Shown: positions 1 through 9,577, counted from the first letter of the stretch. The stretch is DNA of 64,000 nt from Pseudomonas vlassakiae (GCF_014269035.2 NZ_JABWRP020000005.1:1-64000), one strand, 5' to 3'. Numbers and translations are program-made. Notes: generated by a model from the sequence alone, not told the origin.

Positions 1-49
1 TCCCATAGGCGCTGAACATCCCAAGGCAGGCACATCCGTGCCTCCCCCC

Positions 50-3000
50 TTATTCCGCCTTACCACCCTGCACACTGGAAACCCACTGCTCACTGCGACT
101 ATGCCCACTGGTCCGCAACAGCCCCAGGTCCAGCGCATTTTCGCCATTCGCCGCGCCTTTGCCCTTGGCCATCTCGGCAATCGCCGTACCCAGGTCCACC
201 GGCGAATTGGACGCATCGACCGACACATCCCGACGGTAATCATTGCCACTCAAGGTTTCCCGGCTCACCGAGCTAGCATCGAGCGCGACCGCACCCTTGG
301 CCGACTGCAACCGCGCGCCAACCAGCTGGGCATCACCGCCCACCTTCAGCTCGACACCGTCACTGCCCTTGAGCACCGCCTGCTGCCCTACGCTGTCACG
401 CTGCACGTGCGACACCTGAAAGCTCAAGGTCGGCGAGAAGCCCGGGTCGGCCTTGCTCAAGGCCGACCCGGCTTTCTCCTTCACCTTGCCACCCAGCGGC
501 CCGGCCAGCGAGGTGGCGGCGTTGACATAGCCCTGCGGGTTTTTCTCCTGGCTCAAGCGTGCATCGCCCTTCACCGTCAGGCTGTCGACGCTGTCCTTGC
601 GGCTGGCGATGCGCAGGTCCCCATCGATCGCGCCGGTGATGCGCCCGGCTTCCAGGCTGGCGCCTTCGATGCGGGTATCACCACGGCTTTGCAGGTCGAT
701 GGTTTCGGCGCGCAGGTTGCTGGCGTTCCAGGTCTGGTTGTCGCGTTTGTCCAGTTCGACCTTGGCCCGGCCATGCAGGCCACGGGTGTCGGTGGTGCCT
801 GCGGTCATGTTGAAACCGGCACCGGCAGTGATCTCGAGATTGTTGCGCTGCTCCTGATTGGAGGAGGCTTCGATCAGCATGCCGCCGCTGGACGCGTTGA
901 GCGCGATCTGTTCGGCGGCTGCCTGCAGGCCCTCCAGGTGCAGGGCGATGTCTTCGCGAGCAGCACTGCTGAGGGTCAGCTTGCCGGCACTGGCGAACCG
1001 GGCATCTACGGCCTGACGGGCGTTTTCGTCCTGCGTGCCATGGGTGAAATGGCCACCGATGCCGCCGCCTTTGGTCTCGCCCATCTTGGCAGCCAGCTCC
1101 AGGCCACCGCCGAGTTTGCCGCCGTTGGCCTGCTGGGTGTCGCTGCCTGCCTTGACCTGCAGCACGCCATCGCTGTGCAGGCGAATATCGCCCACCTTGG
1201 CTTCACGACTGCCGATGCGGGTGCCTTCCAGCGACAGATCACCTGCGCTGCTCAGGCGGACTTCCCCCTTGGCGTCGATCTGTGCGACGTGTGCCTTGGT
1301 CTGCACGGTTTGCAGCTGCGCGTGGTCAAGGTAGCCACGGCCATCGAAGCCGGTGCTGCCCGGCCGGTTGCCGACCTTGGCCCACGCATTGCCGTCGAGC
1401 TGGCGGGTCAACTCCTCGGTGCGGTCGTTGGCCTGGGGCAGCGACAGGTTGCCTTCACTGTGGATGACCACTTCACCTTCGCCACCATTGATGCGTGTAC
1501 CCTCATATTGACCATCGCTACCCAGCTGGACCTGAATGCCCTGTTGCCCATAAAGGCTGCCGGGTACTGCAGTGCCGGCCGTTGTCTGCTTGTCCAGCGA
1601 GCCACCCTTGCCCGCGCCGCGGGCGTTCAGGTCGCTGCCGGAGCTGGTGTCGATGCGCAGGTCACCGCCATAGGCCAGGCGCTGCACGCTGTCCTCCTGG
1701 GTGTTTTCGGCGGCACGCATCGTATGCGTCTGGGCCTCGATCTGCAGTTGGCCGGCATTGGCACGCCAGGCGGTACCCTGGTCGTCGAGGGTGTCAGCCT
1801 TGACCTCGACCTTCGCACCCGACAGCTCACTCACCTGGGCAATGCCACGGCGCTGGTTTTCCAGGCGTTTGAGGTGCTCGACGGTCATGTCGGCACCGAC
1901 GCTGGGGGCCACCATGGCGTCCTCGGGTGAGGCCTGCTGGAAGCGCGCGGCTTCTTCGCCCAGCACCAGCCGTTCGATCGGCCGGGTCAGGTCGCGGTAC
2001 TCGACGCTGGCGCCGAGGCTGCCGGACCATTCGTTGCGGAGTTCTTCCCGATCATGGGTATCCAGAACTGCGCGGTTGTCGATGCGCTTGGCGCTGACCA
2101 TGAGGGTATCCCCGGCAGTGACGCGTGCGGCTTCGGTCACCAGTTCGTCAGCATTGACCTTCACGTTGCCGCTGGCCTGCAGTTCGCTGCGTTGGGCCTG
2201 GCTGTCGCGCTCGGTCAGCACGGCCTTGTTGTGATGGCCTTCGAACAGGCTGCCCAGGCGGTCGATGCCTCCCGTAACAGTCAAACCGCCGCCGCTCTGG
2301 GTGTCGGTGATGGTTGAGTCGCGGCTGTTGCGCGTGGCGCCGAGCGTGACCTGGCTGGCGTCCACGTCGAGATCGCCGTCGCTGGCCTGGACCTTGGAGC
2401 CATTGACCTGCAGATGTGTCCCGCTGTTCAGGGCGACCGATGCCCCCTTGAGTTCGCTTGCAACCTGGGTCGTTTCGCTTTGCTTGCGGGTGCTGTCATC
2501 CACGTCGTAGGCCAGGCCGGCACTGTACTGATGTGACTCGCGCTTGCCATCTTTGGCGCCTTGGGTCTGCTTGGCGCTGGCAGTCAAGCCACGCTGCCGG
2601 GTGTGGGTTTCGCTCTCGGCAAGCGCCTGGCTGCTTTCTATCATGACGTCCCCTTTGGCCTCGACTTGCAAATGCTGGCCCGCTTCCACCTTGGCGCCCT
2701 GGATACGCATTTCATCGGCACTGGCCAGGCGCAGGTTGCTGCTGGAGGAGACATCGCTGATCAATACCTGATCGTTGCGGGATGTGCGCGTGTTGTCGTT
2801 GCCGAACAGGCCGAACACCTGGCTGCTGCTGTCATGATCGGTCGAGGTGCTGCTGGCGTGATCAGCCGCGATCGTCAGCTGGCCTTTCGTGCTGTAGAGC
2901 ACTGCGTCCTCGGTACCGTTGACTGTGCTGCCCTTGATGGTCACCTGGTCGGCAATCACCTCCAGCTTTCCACCTGCAATCACCTGGCTGCCGGCGACGG

Positions 3001-4579
3001 TCTGGCCTTGAGTGTCATTACCTTTGCGGTCACCGAAGAATGTCCCGGACACCAGGTCGCCGCGGTAGCCGCTTTCGCTGTTGGTGTCTTGCAGCGCCAG
3101 GGTGCCCACTTCTACCTGCCTGCCGTTGATGGCCATGTCGCTGCGGCTTTTCAATGTGCTGCCGCGTACCTTGACGGTATCGCTTGCCTTCAGCGTCATG
3201 CGATTGGCGTTCAACTCGCTGGGTTTGGCCGTTTCCTTGAACTGCTCGGTATCGCGGTCGCCCCGCCACAGATGCTTGCGGTGGCGAATGGTTTCTTCGA
3301 TGCGCTCGCTGTCCAGCCCGCCGGCGATATCCAGGTCGCCGCCGCTGGCGAGGGTCAGTTCTTCCAGTACATTGATATCGGCGGCCACCAGTTGCATGTC
3401 GCCGCCTGACTCCAGTAGCACACTGTCCCGGCCCAGCAGGCGGGTGCCTTGCTGACTGGTCTGAGTGGTGGTGCGCTCACTGTCATAGGTTTCGTGGGTG
3501 ATGAAGACAAATTTCTTGCTCCAGTTGTCCTTGTCTTTGCTGAGTGCCTGACGGGCTTCGCCATCCAGCGTCAGTTTGTTCCCGGCCCTGATCTCGATGC
3601 GTTCCGCCTGGCCATCGGCATTGTGTAGCGCAAGGTCATCAGCGGCGCCGAGACGCAGCAAGCCGTGTTTGGTATTCAGCGTGGCGTACTGCTCGCCTGC
3701 ACCGCTGATCGTCAGGGCGCCGGCCGATTGCACGTCGATGCCGTGATCGGCCCGGAAGTCCATCGGCCCCATGCGCACGCCTGCACCTTCGGCAGTGCTC
3801 ACCACGCGAATGCGCCCGGCGCGCATGGCACCGAACAGACTGGCGTCGATGCTCGACGGGGTGCCAGGCAGGTGTTCGAGGACCTGCCCATCGGCATGAG
3901 CGATGCGATTACGGCCGACGATCACGTTGAGGTCCCCCTTGGCCATGAGCAAGCCTTGCTGGTCCACCTTGGGGGCAATCAGATCAAGCGCACCCTCGGC
4001 ATTGCTCTGGCCATCGCTTAGCACCTGCAAGGTGCCTGCGGTGTTCAGCGTGTTGAAATTGCGCAGCTGTTCATCCTGCAACTCGGGTGTGCCGACCACG
4101 AACCCGGCACGGGTGGTGTTGATGAAACTGCCGCCATTGAGGGTGATGCCATTGGGGTTGGCAAGAATGTAGTCGGCAGGGCGGCCGAAAATTTCCTGCG
4201 GGCCTTCGATCAGCGAGGCGTTGCGGCTGACCACCTCGTTGAGAATGGTCGACGCCGCCTGGCCCTGGAACTGCGGGTTGGCGGCCAATGCGCCGGCCAG
4301 TTGCGACTGGCCGTCTTGCAAGGCGTTGTTCAGCACTACACCTGCGCGGGCGACGTTGTAGTCGAGGAACTGGTTATGCGACAGGCCACTGGCGTTGGGT
4401 GGGACGATGTCGATCACCGGCACGCCATGATCGTTGTTGATGATGGGCGTGCCTGCCGGGCCGCTGACGGCCTCCAGCCCGCCCTGCGCCAGCGCGCTGG
4501 TGGGCCCGAGCAGGGCGAGGAAGATTGCCCAGCGCAAGGTGTCCGGGCGGTCAGACGGTAACGGCGAGAGTATCTGCAT
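50..4579 (-). CDS. Two-partner secretion exoprotein TpsA (filamentous hemagglutinin-like adhesin)
   Basis: This 1509-residue protein is the secreted partner of a type Vb system. It has an N-terminal signal sequence ending near ALAQ (residue 32). A TPS (Haemagg_act) domain follows, with the NPNG motif in ILANPNGITLNGG near residue 140. The rest is a long array of degenerate Gly/Asp/Ser/Thr-rich strands typical of a beta-helical FHA repeat region. I see no cysteine anywhere in the chain, as usual for TpsA proteins. The C-terminus is repeat-like and ends in QGGKAE at a TAA at the window edge. No pretoxin motif, toxin domain or immunity gene is visible, so adhesin is a better reading than CdiA. 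The transporter gene lies 27 bp upstream. P. putida KT2440 has a comparable system (HlpBA) reported in root colonisation and iron acquisition; orthology here is inferred from gene order. Confidence 0.9.
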   Translation of the reverse strand: MQILSPLPSDRPDTLRWAIFLALLGPTSALAQGGLEAVSGPAGTPIINNDHGVPVIDIVPPNASGLSHNQFLDYNVARAGVVLNNALQDGQSQLAGALAANPQFQGQAASTILNEVVSRNASLIEGPQEIFGRPADYILANPNGITLNGGSFINTTRAGFVVGTPELQDEQLRNFNTLNTAGTLQVLSDGQSNAEGALDLIAPKVDQQGLLMAKGDLNVIVGRNRIAHADGQVLEHLPGTPSSIDASLFGAMRAGRIRVVSTAEGAGVRMGPMDFRADHGIDVQSAGALTISGAGEQYATLNTKHGLLRLGAADDLALHNADGQAERIEIRAGNKLTLDGEARQALSKDKDNWSKKFVFITHETYDSERTTTQTSQQGTRLLGRDSVLLESGGDMQLVAADINVLEELTLASGGDLDIAGGLDSERIEETIRHRKHLWRGDRDTEQFKETAKPSELNANRMTLKASDTVKVRGSTLKSRSDMAINGRQVEVGTLALQDTNSESGYRGDLVSGTFFGDRKGNDTQGQTVAGSQVIAGGKLEVIADQVTIKGSTVNGTEDAVLYSTKGQLTIAADHASSTSTDHDSSSQVFGLFGNDNTRTSRNDQVLISDVSSSSNLRLASADEMRIQGAKVEAGQHLQVEAKGDVMIESSQALAESETHTRQRGLTASAKQTQGAKDGKRESHQYSAGLAYDVDDSTRKQSETTQVASELKGASVALNSGTHLQVNGSKVQASDGDLDVDASQVTLGATRNSRDSTITDTQSGGGLTVTGGIDRLGSLFEGHHNKAVLTERDSQAQRSELQASGNVKVNADELVTEAARVTAGDTLMVSAKRIDNRAVLDTHDREELRNEWSGSLGASVEYRDLTRPIERLVLGEEAARFQQASPEDAMVAPSVGADMTVEHLKRLENQRRGIAQVSELSGAKVEVKADTLDDQGTAWRANAGQLQIEAQTHTMRAAENTQEDSVQRLAYGGDLRIDTSSGSDLNARGAGKGGSLDKQTTAGTAVPGSLYGQQGIQVQLGSDGQYEGTRINGGEGEVVIHSEGNLSLPQANDRTEELTRQLDGNAWAKVGNRPGSTGFDGRGYLDHAQLQTVQTKAHVAQIDAKGEVRLSSAGDLSLEGTRIGSREAKVGDIRLHSDGVLQVKAGSDTQQANGGKLGGGLELAAKMGETKGGGIGGHFTHGTQDENARQAVDARFASAGKLTLSSAAREDIALHLEGLQAAAEQIALNASSGGMLIEASSNQEQRNNLEITAGAGFNMTAGTTDTRGLHGRAKVELDKRDNQTWNASNLRAETIDLQSRGDTRIEGASLEAGRITGAIDGDLRIASRKDSVDSLTVKGDARLSQEKNPQGYVNAATSLAGPLGGKVKEKAGSALSKADPGFSPTLSFQVSHVQRDSVGQQAVLKGSDGVELKVGGDAQLVGARLQSAKGAVALDASSVSRETLSGNDYRRDVSVDASNSPVDLGTAIAEMAKGKGAANGENALDLGLLRTSGHSRSEQWVSSVQGGKAE

Positions 4580-4606
4580 GTTCTCGTTCTCTTTGTTGTG
4601 GGTGAA

Positions 4607-6286
4607 TCAGATGCTCAGGGTGCACTCCAGTACCCAGAAGCCAGGCTCCAGGCGGGAGCGGGGCAGGTCACTGGTATAGAGGGCGCGTTGGTAGTCGAGC
4701 CGCAGCCGGGCGTTTGTCAGGCTCAGTTCGATGCCGGCGGCTGCGCCTGCCAGGCGTTGCGAGGGCTTGCCCGTGGCGTGTCGGGTCCAGCCCACGTCCA
4801 GGCCGAGGTGGGGGCGTATCTGCAGGGGGTGGGCCCAGTGCGCTGGCAGTGGTTGGCTGAAGGTATTGCGCCAGGCCGCACCGTTGGCTCCGGAGTAGGT
4901 GCGCAGGCGAAAGCCGCGTACCGTCGAGTCGTCGCTGACCAGTAATTGCTCGACGGCGGGCAACGCGTGTTCGCTGTACTGCAAGGCCAGCTCGCTTTGC
5001 CAGCGCCAAGGTGTTTCAGGCGGCCCCTGGCGCAGGTGCAGCAGGCTGGCGCGGTACTTGCGAAAATCCGGGCGCAGGCGTTCGGCACCCAATGGCTCCT
5101 CGTCGGCAGCGAACCAGTCCAGGCCTTGGGCAACACCCACATAGCCGTTCCATAACCCGCCTTCGAGCCACAGCAGATTGATGCCAGCCTCGATACTGCT
5201 GAGTGTCGGGCTCTGCTGGGTGATGACGGCGCCAGCGCTGCGATTGATCAACTGCTTGCGGTCCAGCCGCACGCTGGCGCTGAGCATGCCTTGCTGGTTG
5301 CGCCACAGCATCCGCTCGATGCTCAGGCCCTGGTAGCTGCTGCTGCCGTCGCTGGTCTGCCGACTGTGCGGCAGCGGTGCGTCGTAGGTCAGTTGGCTGG
5401 CGTTGAGGGCAAAGGTCCAGGGGCCGTAGGGGACGCTGTAGTACAACGTGACGCCCTGCACCTGGCCGGGGGCTTGGTAGACGCTGGAGAGCAACGACAC
5501 GCGCAGGTCGTCATTGAGCCCCAGCGGGCTGTCCAGGCCAAGGCCGAGGTTAAGCCGGTGGCGACCGGTCAGCTCACTGCCGCGGTTGTCCAGGCGACTG
5601 TCCAGGTGCCAGCGTGAGCCAATCTTGTGCGGTTGCAGCACAACCCGGGTGCCGCCCTGCAGCTCGCCGGGCAGCAAATCCATGCCCACGTCAAAGGCGC
5701 GCAGGCGATTGAGTTGGTCCAGCCCCTGCTCGAGGGCAGGCAGGTAAAGGGGCTTGCCTAGTACGCCAGGGAAGGCGCCTGGCAAAGACAATGGCAGCTC
5801 GGGGTCGTCGAGTTCGATGGATTCGACGAAGCCTTCGACGATGACGATGTCCAGGGGGGCAGCATCCCGAGGCTGTTGGCGCAGGTAGGGGCGGCTGGTT
5901 GGAAATCCGGCACTGGCATACAGCTGGGTGATGCCCCTGAGCAGGCTATTGATCTGATCGATGCCCATGCAGGGCAGCAGCCACTTGCGCAGCGCGGGCT
6001 CGAGCGCCTGATCCGCAAGTTGGCGGTTGCCGATGATGCGCAGGCCGGACACGGCCCAGCACTGACTGTCTTCCGGCAGGGCGGCGCTCTGCCCATTGCG
6101 CTCCGGTGCAGACGGCTGTTGCCAGCGCTTGAGCCGCTGTTGCTGTTCGAAATGCCGCAGGGATTGCTGCTGGTCGCGCAGTTGCAGGCTGGCAGGGTCG
6201 TCAGCCAGGACCGTGTGGGAGATCAGCATGCCAGCCAGGCAACCGGCGAGCAGCCTGCTGGCGGCGTGAAGGAGTCGGCACTGCAT
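4607..6286 (-). CDS. Two-partner secretion outer membrane transporter TpsB (ShlB/FhaC/HecB family)
   Basis: This outer membrane protein of 559 residues exports the TpsA encoded just downstream. It has a signal sequence ending around VLADDP, an N-terminal plug-helix-like stretch rich in Gln and Leu, and POTRA-like sequence (GLRIIGNRQLADQAL onward). A 16-strand-type beta barrel follows, with the diagnostic L6 loop motif VRGF (in DDSTVRGFRLRTYSG) and a C-terminal strand ending ECTLSI. I chose the ATG at 6286, which has GAGGG seven bases upstream, over a TTG at 6301 that would add five residues. The tpsB-tpsA order with a short gap is the usual operon. A GTACG/CGTAC inverted repeat lies just upstream (6307-6321), but I cannot assign it to a regulator. 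Confidence 0.93.
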   Translation of the reverse strand: MQCRLLHAASRLLAGCLAGMLISHTVLADDPASLQLRDQQQSLRHFEQQQRLKRWQQPSAPERNGQSAALPEDSQCWAVSGLRIIGNRQLADQALEPALRKWLLPCMGIDQINSLLRGITQLYASAGFPTSRPYLRQQPRDAAPLDIVIVEGFVESIELDDPELPLSLPGAFPGVLGKPLYLPALEQGLDQLNRLRAFDVGMDLLPGELQGGTRVVLQPHKIGSRWHLDSRLDNRGSELTGRHRLNLGLGLDSPLGLNDDLRVSLLSSVYQAPGQVQGVTLYYSVPYGPWTFALNASQLTYDAPLPHSRQTSDGSSSYQGLSIERMLWRNQQGMLSASVRLDRKQLINRSAGAVITQQSPTLSSIEAGINLLWLEGGLWNGYVGVAQGLDWFAADEEPLGAERLRPDFRKYRASLLHLRQGPPETPWRWQSELALQYSEHALPAVEQLLVSDDSTVRGFRLRTYSGANGAAWRNTFSQPLPAHWAHPLQIRPHLGLDVGWTRHATGKPSQRLAGAAAGIELSLTNARLRLDYQRALYTSDLPRSRLEPGFWVLECTLSI

Positions 6287-6447
6287 TAGGCACCCTCGCA
6301 AATGGCGTACGGGTTACGTACTCGTTTGCGTGGATGCTAAGAATTCAAGCCGTCGGTTGGATGCAGTCCCTGGCCTAAGCAAGATGTAGGGCAGGTGTGT
6401 ATTTGAAGTATGAAACGTCCTACAAGCTCAATCTGAATGCAGGACTA

Positions 6448-7002
6448 TCAAGGGCGAATCTCGATCAGGGTGCCGTCGCGGACCAGGTCCCAGACTTCCT
6501 GCATGTCGCGGTTGCGCATGGCGATGCAGCCGTCAGTCCAGTCGAGGGTGTGGAAGTACCACTCGGGGTAGTTCTCGTCGATCGGCGTGCCGTGGATCAT
6601 GATCATGCTGCCAGCGCTCCAGCCTTCGCGGCTGGCGCGGGCGGCGTCGCTGATGTTCGGGTAGGTGATGTGCATGGCCAGGTTGAAGCGGTCGCTTTCC
6701 TTGCGCCAGTCCAGCCAGTACAGGCCTTCAGGGGTCTTCTTGTCGCCCTCGCGTTCCTTGGCGCCCTTGGGCTGCTTGCCCAGCGAAATGCGGTAGGTCT
6801 TCAGCGGTTCGCCGCGGCTGATCAGCTGCAGGCGGCGCTCGGACTTGATCACCAGCACCTTGTCGATCAGCGGCTGCATGGCCGCTTGGGATTGCGACTG
6901 GGCCGGCACCGGCGGTTGCGGCTTGCGAATGATGACTTCGGTGAAGGCCGCCTGGGACACCGTGGTAACGCAAAGGCAGAAAAGGGCGAACAACCAACGC
7001 AT
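6448..7002 (-). CDS. L,D-transpeptidase family protein (YkuD fold), exported
   Basis: This 184-residue protein has an N-terminal signal peptide (MRWLFALFCLCVTTVSQA). A YkuD-type catalytic domain begins at DKVLVIKSERRLQL. The active-site region reads IHGTP (His137) followed by TDGCIAM with Cys159, matching the His...[S/T]xGC arrangement of L,D-transpeptidases and the related YafK amidases. The expected role is periplasmic: forming or cleaving peptidoglycan cross-links or anchoring proteins by their stem-peptide linkage. Which of these it does cannot be told from sequence. The gene is 18 bp downstream of the Nudix hydrolase gene and is probably cotranscribed with it. Confidence 0.88.
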   Translation of the reverse strand: MRWLFALFCLCVTTVSQAAFTEVIIRKPQPPVPAQSQSQAAMQPLIDKVLVIKSERRLQLISRGEPLKTYRISLGKQPKGAKEREGDKKTPEGLYWLDWRKESDRFNLAMHITYPNISDAARASREGWSAGSMIMIHGTPIDENYPEWYFHTLDWTDGCIAMRNRDMQEVWDLVRDGTLIEIRP

Positions 7003-7020
7003 GAAGCAGTACCTGCGAGC

Positions 7021-7572
7021 TTAAGTGGTGGGCGAAACATTCATCGGCGGCAGGTATTCATGGCCAATCGGGTAGTGCTGCCTGATGCGGTCGCGATAAT
7101 AGCATTCTAGTGTGCGAGTGACGGTGCGGAAAGCCAGCTCGCCCCACGGGATTTCGTGTTCCTCGAACAATCGCACCTCCAGGCTTTCGACGCCGACGGC
7201 AAAATCCAGGTCGGCCAGCTCGGCACGGAAGAACACATGTACTTGGTTGATGTGCGGCAGGTCGAACAGCTGGTACAGGGCCATGTCGCCGACCCGGGCG
7301 CAGGCTTCCTCGTCGGTTTCGCGACGGGCGGCCTGGTCGAGGGTCTCGCCGTTTTCCATGAAGCCCGCCGGTAGCGTCCAGAAGCCGCGGCGCGGCTCGA
7401 TGGCGCGACGGCACAGCAGCACCTGGCTGCCCCAGGTGGGCAATACCCCGGCGACGATGTTGGGGTTCTGGTAATGAATAGTCTGGCAAGACTCGCAGAC
7501 GAACCGCAGGCGGCTGTCGCCCTCGGGAATCTGCTGAATGACTGGCTGGCCGCACGCGCTGCAAAATTTCAT
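7021..7572 (-). CDS. Nudix hydrolase with N-terminal zinc ribbon
   Basis: This 183-residue enzyme starts with a four-cysteine ribbon (CSAC at 4-7, CESC at 26-29), as in Nudix proteins carrying the Nudix_N_2 domain. The Nudix box starts at Gly70 (GFMENGE) and continues through RRETDEEA, giving the metal-binding REx2EE core. The Gly normally near the end of the box is Cys91. Hydrolysis of a nucleoside diphosphate-linked substrate is expected; the substrate is not evident. I took the ATG at 7572 because GGGAAG precedes it and the protein then begins with the ribbon. An upstream in-frame start would add 33 unlikely residues. The gene diverges from another Nudix gene across about 126 bp. Confidence 0.88.
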   Translation of the reverse strand: MKFCSACGQPVIQQIPEGDSRLRFVCESCQTIHYQNPNIVAGVLPTWGSQVLLCRRAIEPRRGFWTLPAGFMENGETLDQAARRETDEEACARVGDMALYQLFDLPHINQVHVFFRAELADLDFAVGVESLEVRLFEEHEIPWGELAFRTVTRTLECYYRDRIRQHYPIGHEYLPPMNVSPTT

Positions 7573-7698
7573 GCTTTTCTTCCCTCTTGACGGGGTTATC
7601 TTGGCGCGCCAGGCGGGGCTGCCGCAAGCGCACGGGGCTTGGGTGCTTCGCGGCTTTGGTGCATCATGCAAGGCAGGCCTTGGAAACGAGAGTGCGCA

Positions 7699-8298
7699 AT
7701 GCTGGACGAGCTACTTCGCCGTATGAGCAACCACCAACCCGCTTCACTGGAAACCGACCGACGGTTCCCCGAGGCGGCGGTACTTTTGCCCATCACCCGC
7801 AGCGAAGCGCCCGAGCTGGTCTTGACCCTGCGTGCCAAGGGGTTGTCGACCCACGGCGGTGAAGTCGCCTTTCCTGGCGGCCGCCGCGACCCGGAAGACC
7901 CGGACCTGGTGTTTACCGCGCTGCGCGAAGCCGAAGAAGAAATCGGCCTGCCGCCCGGCCTGGTGGAAGTGATCGGCCCACTCAGCCCGCTGATCTCCCT
8001 GCACGGCCTGAAAGTGACCCCGTTCGTCGGCTTGATCCCGGATTTCGTCGAATACCGCGCCAATGATGCTGAAATCGCGGCAGTCTTCAGCGTGCCGCTG
8101 GAATTCTTCCGCCAGGACCCGCGTGACCACACCCACCGTATCGATTACCAGGGGCGCAGTTGGTACGTGCCCAGCTACCGCTACGGCGAGTACAAGATCT
8201 GGGGGTTGTCGGCGATCATGATCGTCGAGCTGGTCAACCTGTTGTATGACGCCGGTATCAGCCTGCATCAACCCCCCGAGCGCTACATCGAAATCTGA
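7699..8298 (+). CDS. CoA pyrophosphatase-type Nudix hydrolase (NudL/YeaB family)
   Basis: The 199-residue product has the family signature LRAKGLSTHGGEVAFPGG (about residues 45-61), followed by the catalytic helix LREAEEEIGL. That combination marks the CoA/acyl-CoA pyrophosphatase branch of Nudix enzymes, which split CoA into 4'-phosphopantetheine and 3',5'-ADP. I used the ATG at 7699; an upstream in-frame start would add 20 residues reaching into the divergent promoter region. It heads a short plus-strand run with the gamma-carbonic anhydrase gene 44 bp downstream and the DUF1289 gene. Confidence 0.88.
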   Translation: MLDELLRRMSNHQPASLETDRRFPEAAVLLPITRSEAPELVLTLRAKGLSTHGGEVAFPGGRRDPEDPDLVFTALREAEEEIGLPPGLVEVIGPLSPLISLHGLKVTPFVGLIPDFVEYRANDAEIAAVFSVPLEFFRQDPRDHTHRIDYQGRSWYVPSYRYGEYKIWGLSAIMIVELVNLLYDAGISLHQPPERYIEI

Positions 8299-8342
8299 GC
8301 GGCGCACACCCCGCCGCCTGCGTGAACCCCTGAGGAGCAAAC

Positions 8343-8867
8343 ATGAAATACCGCCTGGGCGACCATCGGGTCGAATGCCACCCCACCAGCTGGGCCGCAC
8401 CCAATGCCACCCTGATCGGCAAGGTGCGCCTGCAGGCCCGTGCCAGCGTGTGGTTCGGTGCGGTGCTGCGGGGTGACAACGAGCTGATCGACATCGGCGA
8501 GGACAGCAACGTCCAGGACGGTACGGTGATGCACACCGACATGGGCTCGCCGTTGACCCTGGGCAAGGGCGTGACCATCGGCCATAACGCCATGCTGCAT
8601 GGCTGCTCGGTCGGCGATTACAGCCTGATCGGCATCAACGCCGTCATCCTCAACGGCGCGCGGATCGGCAAGCACTGCATCATCGGCGCCAACGCGCTGA
8701 TCCCGGAAGGCAAGGAAATTCCTGATGGCTCGCTGGTGATGGGCTCGCCGGGCAAGGTGGTGCGCGAGCTGACCGAACAGCAGATGCGCATGCTCGAAGC
8801 CAGCGCTGCGCACTATGTACACAATGCCGAGCGTTATGCGCGGGAGCTGGTGGTTGACGATGAGTGA
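8343..8867 (+). CDS. Gamma-class carbonic anhydrase family protein (left-handed beta-helix)
   Basis: The 174-residue protein consists of hexapeptide repeats of the left-handed beta-helix type (for example [24 protein letters not shown]). The three zinc-ligand histidines of gamma-carbonic anhydrases are in place: His64 (VMHTD), His81 and His86 ([10 protein letters not shown]). It may interconvert CO2 and bicarbonate, but many bacterial members (YrdA, PaaY, CaiE types) have weak or unknown activity. A good ribosome-binding site (GAGGAG) precedes the ATG. The end of the gene overlaps the start of the DUF1289 gene by 8 bp, implying translational coupling. Confidence 0.9.
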   Translation: MKYRLGDHRVECHPTSWAAPNATLIGKVRLQARASVWFGAVLRGDNELIDIGEDSNVQDGTVMHTDMGSPLTLGKGVTIGHNAMLHGCSVGDYSLIGINAVILNGARIGKHCIIGANALIPEGKEIPDGSLVMGSPGKVVRELTEQQMRMLEASAAHYVHNAERYARELVVDDE

Positions 8868-9063
8868 CGTAGCCGTAGAGCGGCCGGTGGCTTCGCCGTG
8901 CGTAAGCATCTGCGCCCTGGACGAGCAGGACATCTGTACCGGCTGCCAGCGTACCGTGGCCGAGATCGGCCGCTGGGGAAGGATGGACAATACCGAGCGC
9001 CGGGCGGTGCTCAAGCTGTGCCATGAGCGCGCGGTGGCTGCCGGCCTGATCATTGGGCACTGA
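8860..9063 (+). CDS. DUF1289 domain small cysteine-motif protein
   Basis: The 67-residue protein carries four cysteines spaced as a metal-binding knuckle: Cys14, Cys18, Cys26 and Cys29 in SPCVSIC and ICTGCQRT. A helical tail with W39GRM follows. This is the DUF1289 signature. The family's function is not established; zinc or iron-sulfur binding is an inference from the cysteines. It overlaps the upstream gene by 8 bp (ATGAGTGA), which fixes the start at 8860. A longer in-frame version would lie inside the gamma-carbonic anhydrase gene. Confidence 0.85.
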   Translation: MSDVAVERPVASPCVSICALDEQDICTGCQRTVAEIGRWGRMDNTERRAVLKLCHERAVAAGLIIGH

Positions 9064-9109
9064 CCGCGAAATCAAGTAACCTGTGTGGCTTGCCCACAGA
9101 TCACTCGCC

Positions 9110-9577
9110 ATGTTCTATCTCATTGCCTATATCAGTAGCGTAGTACTGATCAACTACGCCTTCTCCAGCGCCCCGCACCTGGACATCATCTGGTCCTGCT
9201 GGGGCGGCCTGGTGTTCATTCTGCGCGACATGGTGCAGACCCGCTTTGGCCACGGCGCGCTGATTGCCATGCTGCTGGCCCTGGTGCTGTCGTACGCCAC
9301 CTCGGAGCCGGCCATTGCCTTGGCCAGCGCCACCGCGTTCTTCGTCTCCGAGCTGATCGACTGGCTGGTGTTCAGCATCACGCGCCGGCCGCTGCGTGAC
9401 CGCCTGTGGCTGAGCTCGGCACTGAGCATTCCGGTGGATACCTTCATCTTCTTCGGCATGATCGGTGCGCTCACACCGGCGGTGATCGGCACCGCCATGG
9501 CGTCCAAATTCGCCGGTGTCACGGCCGTCTGGCTGGCCATGGCATTTCGTGCGCGGCGGGCCGCTGTCGCGGGCTGA
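9110..9577 (+). CDS. VUT family (DUF165/YhhQ-like) integral membrane protein
   Basis: The 155-residue protein is almost wholly hydrophobic, with five or so predicted membrane segments: residues 1-20, 22-40, 47-65, 67-90 and 105-140. It resembles the COG1738 family, whose best-known member YhhQ imports queuosine precursors. This version is shorter than E. coli YhhQ, so substrate assignment is uncertain. I used the ATG at 9110, which begins directly with a membrane helix. A small TGTGG/CCACA hairpin lies in the 46 bp upstream; it does not match a preQ1 riboswitch that I can recognise. Confidence 0.75.
   Translation: MFYLIAYISSVVLINYAFSSAPHLDIIWSCWGGLVFILRDMVQTRFGHGALIAMLLALVLSYATSEPAIALASATAFFVSELIDWLVFSITRRPLRDRLWLSSALSIPVDTFIFFGMIGALTPAVIGTAMASKFAGVTAVWLAMAFRARRAAVAG

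Noticed and set aside
38..1930. A 630-codon open frame on the plus strand
   Set aside because: It lies antisense inside tpsA, has no ribosome-binding site, and is explained by GC-rich codon bias. The opposite frame encodes a clear TPS exoprotein.
50..4579. CdiA toxin
   Set aside because: No C-terminal toxin junction motif or immunity gene; the C-terminus stays repeat-like to the stop.
9064..9109. A preQ1 riboswitch before the VUT-family gene
   Set aside because: The gene family suggested it, but the 46-bp gap has only a simple TGTGG/CCACA hairpin and lacks the preQ1 pseudoknot tail.
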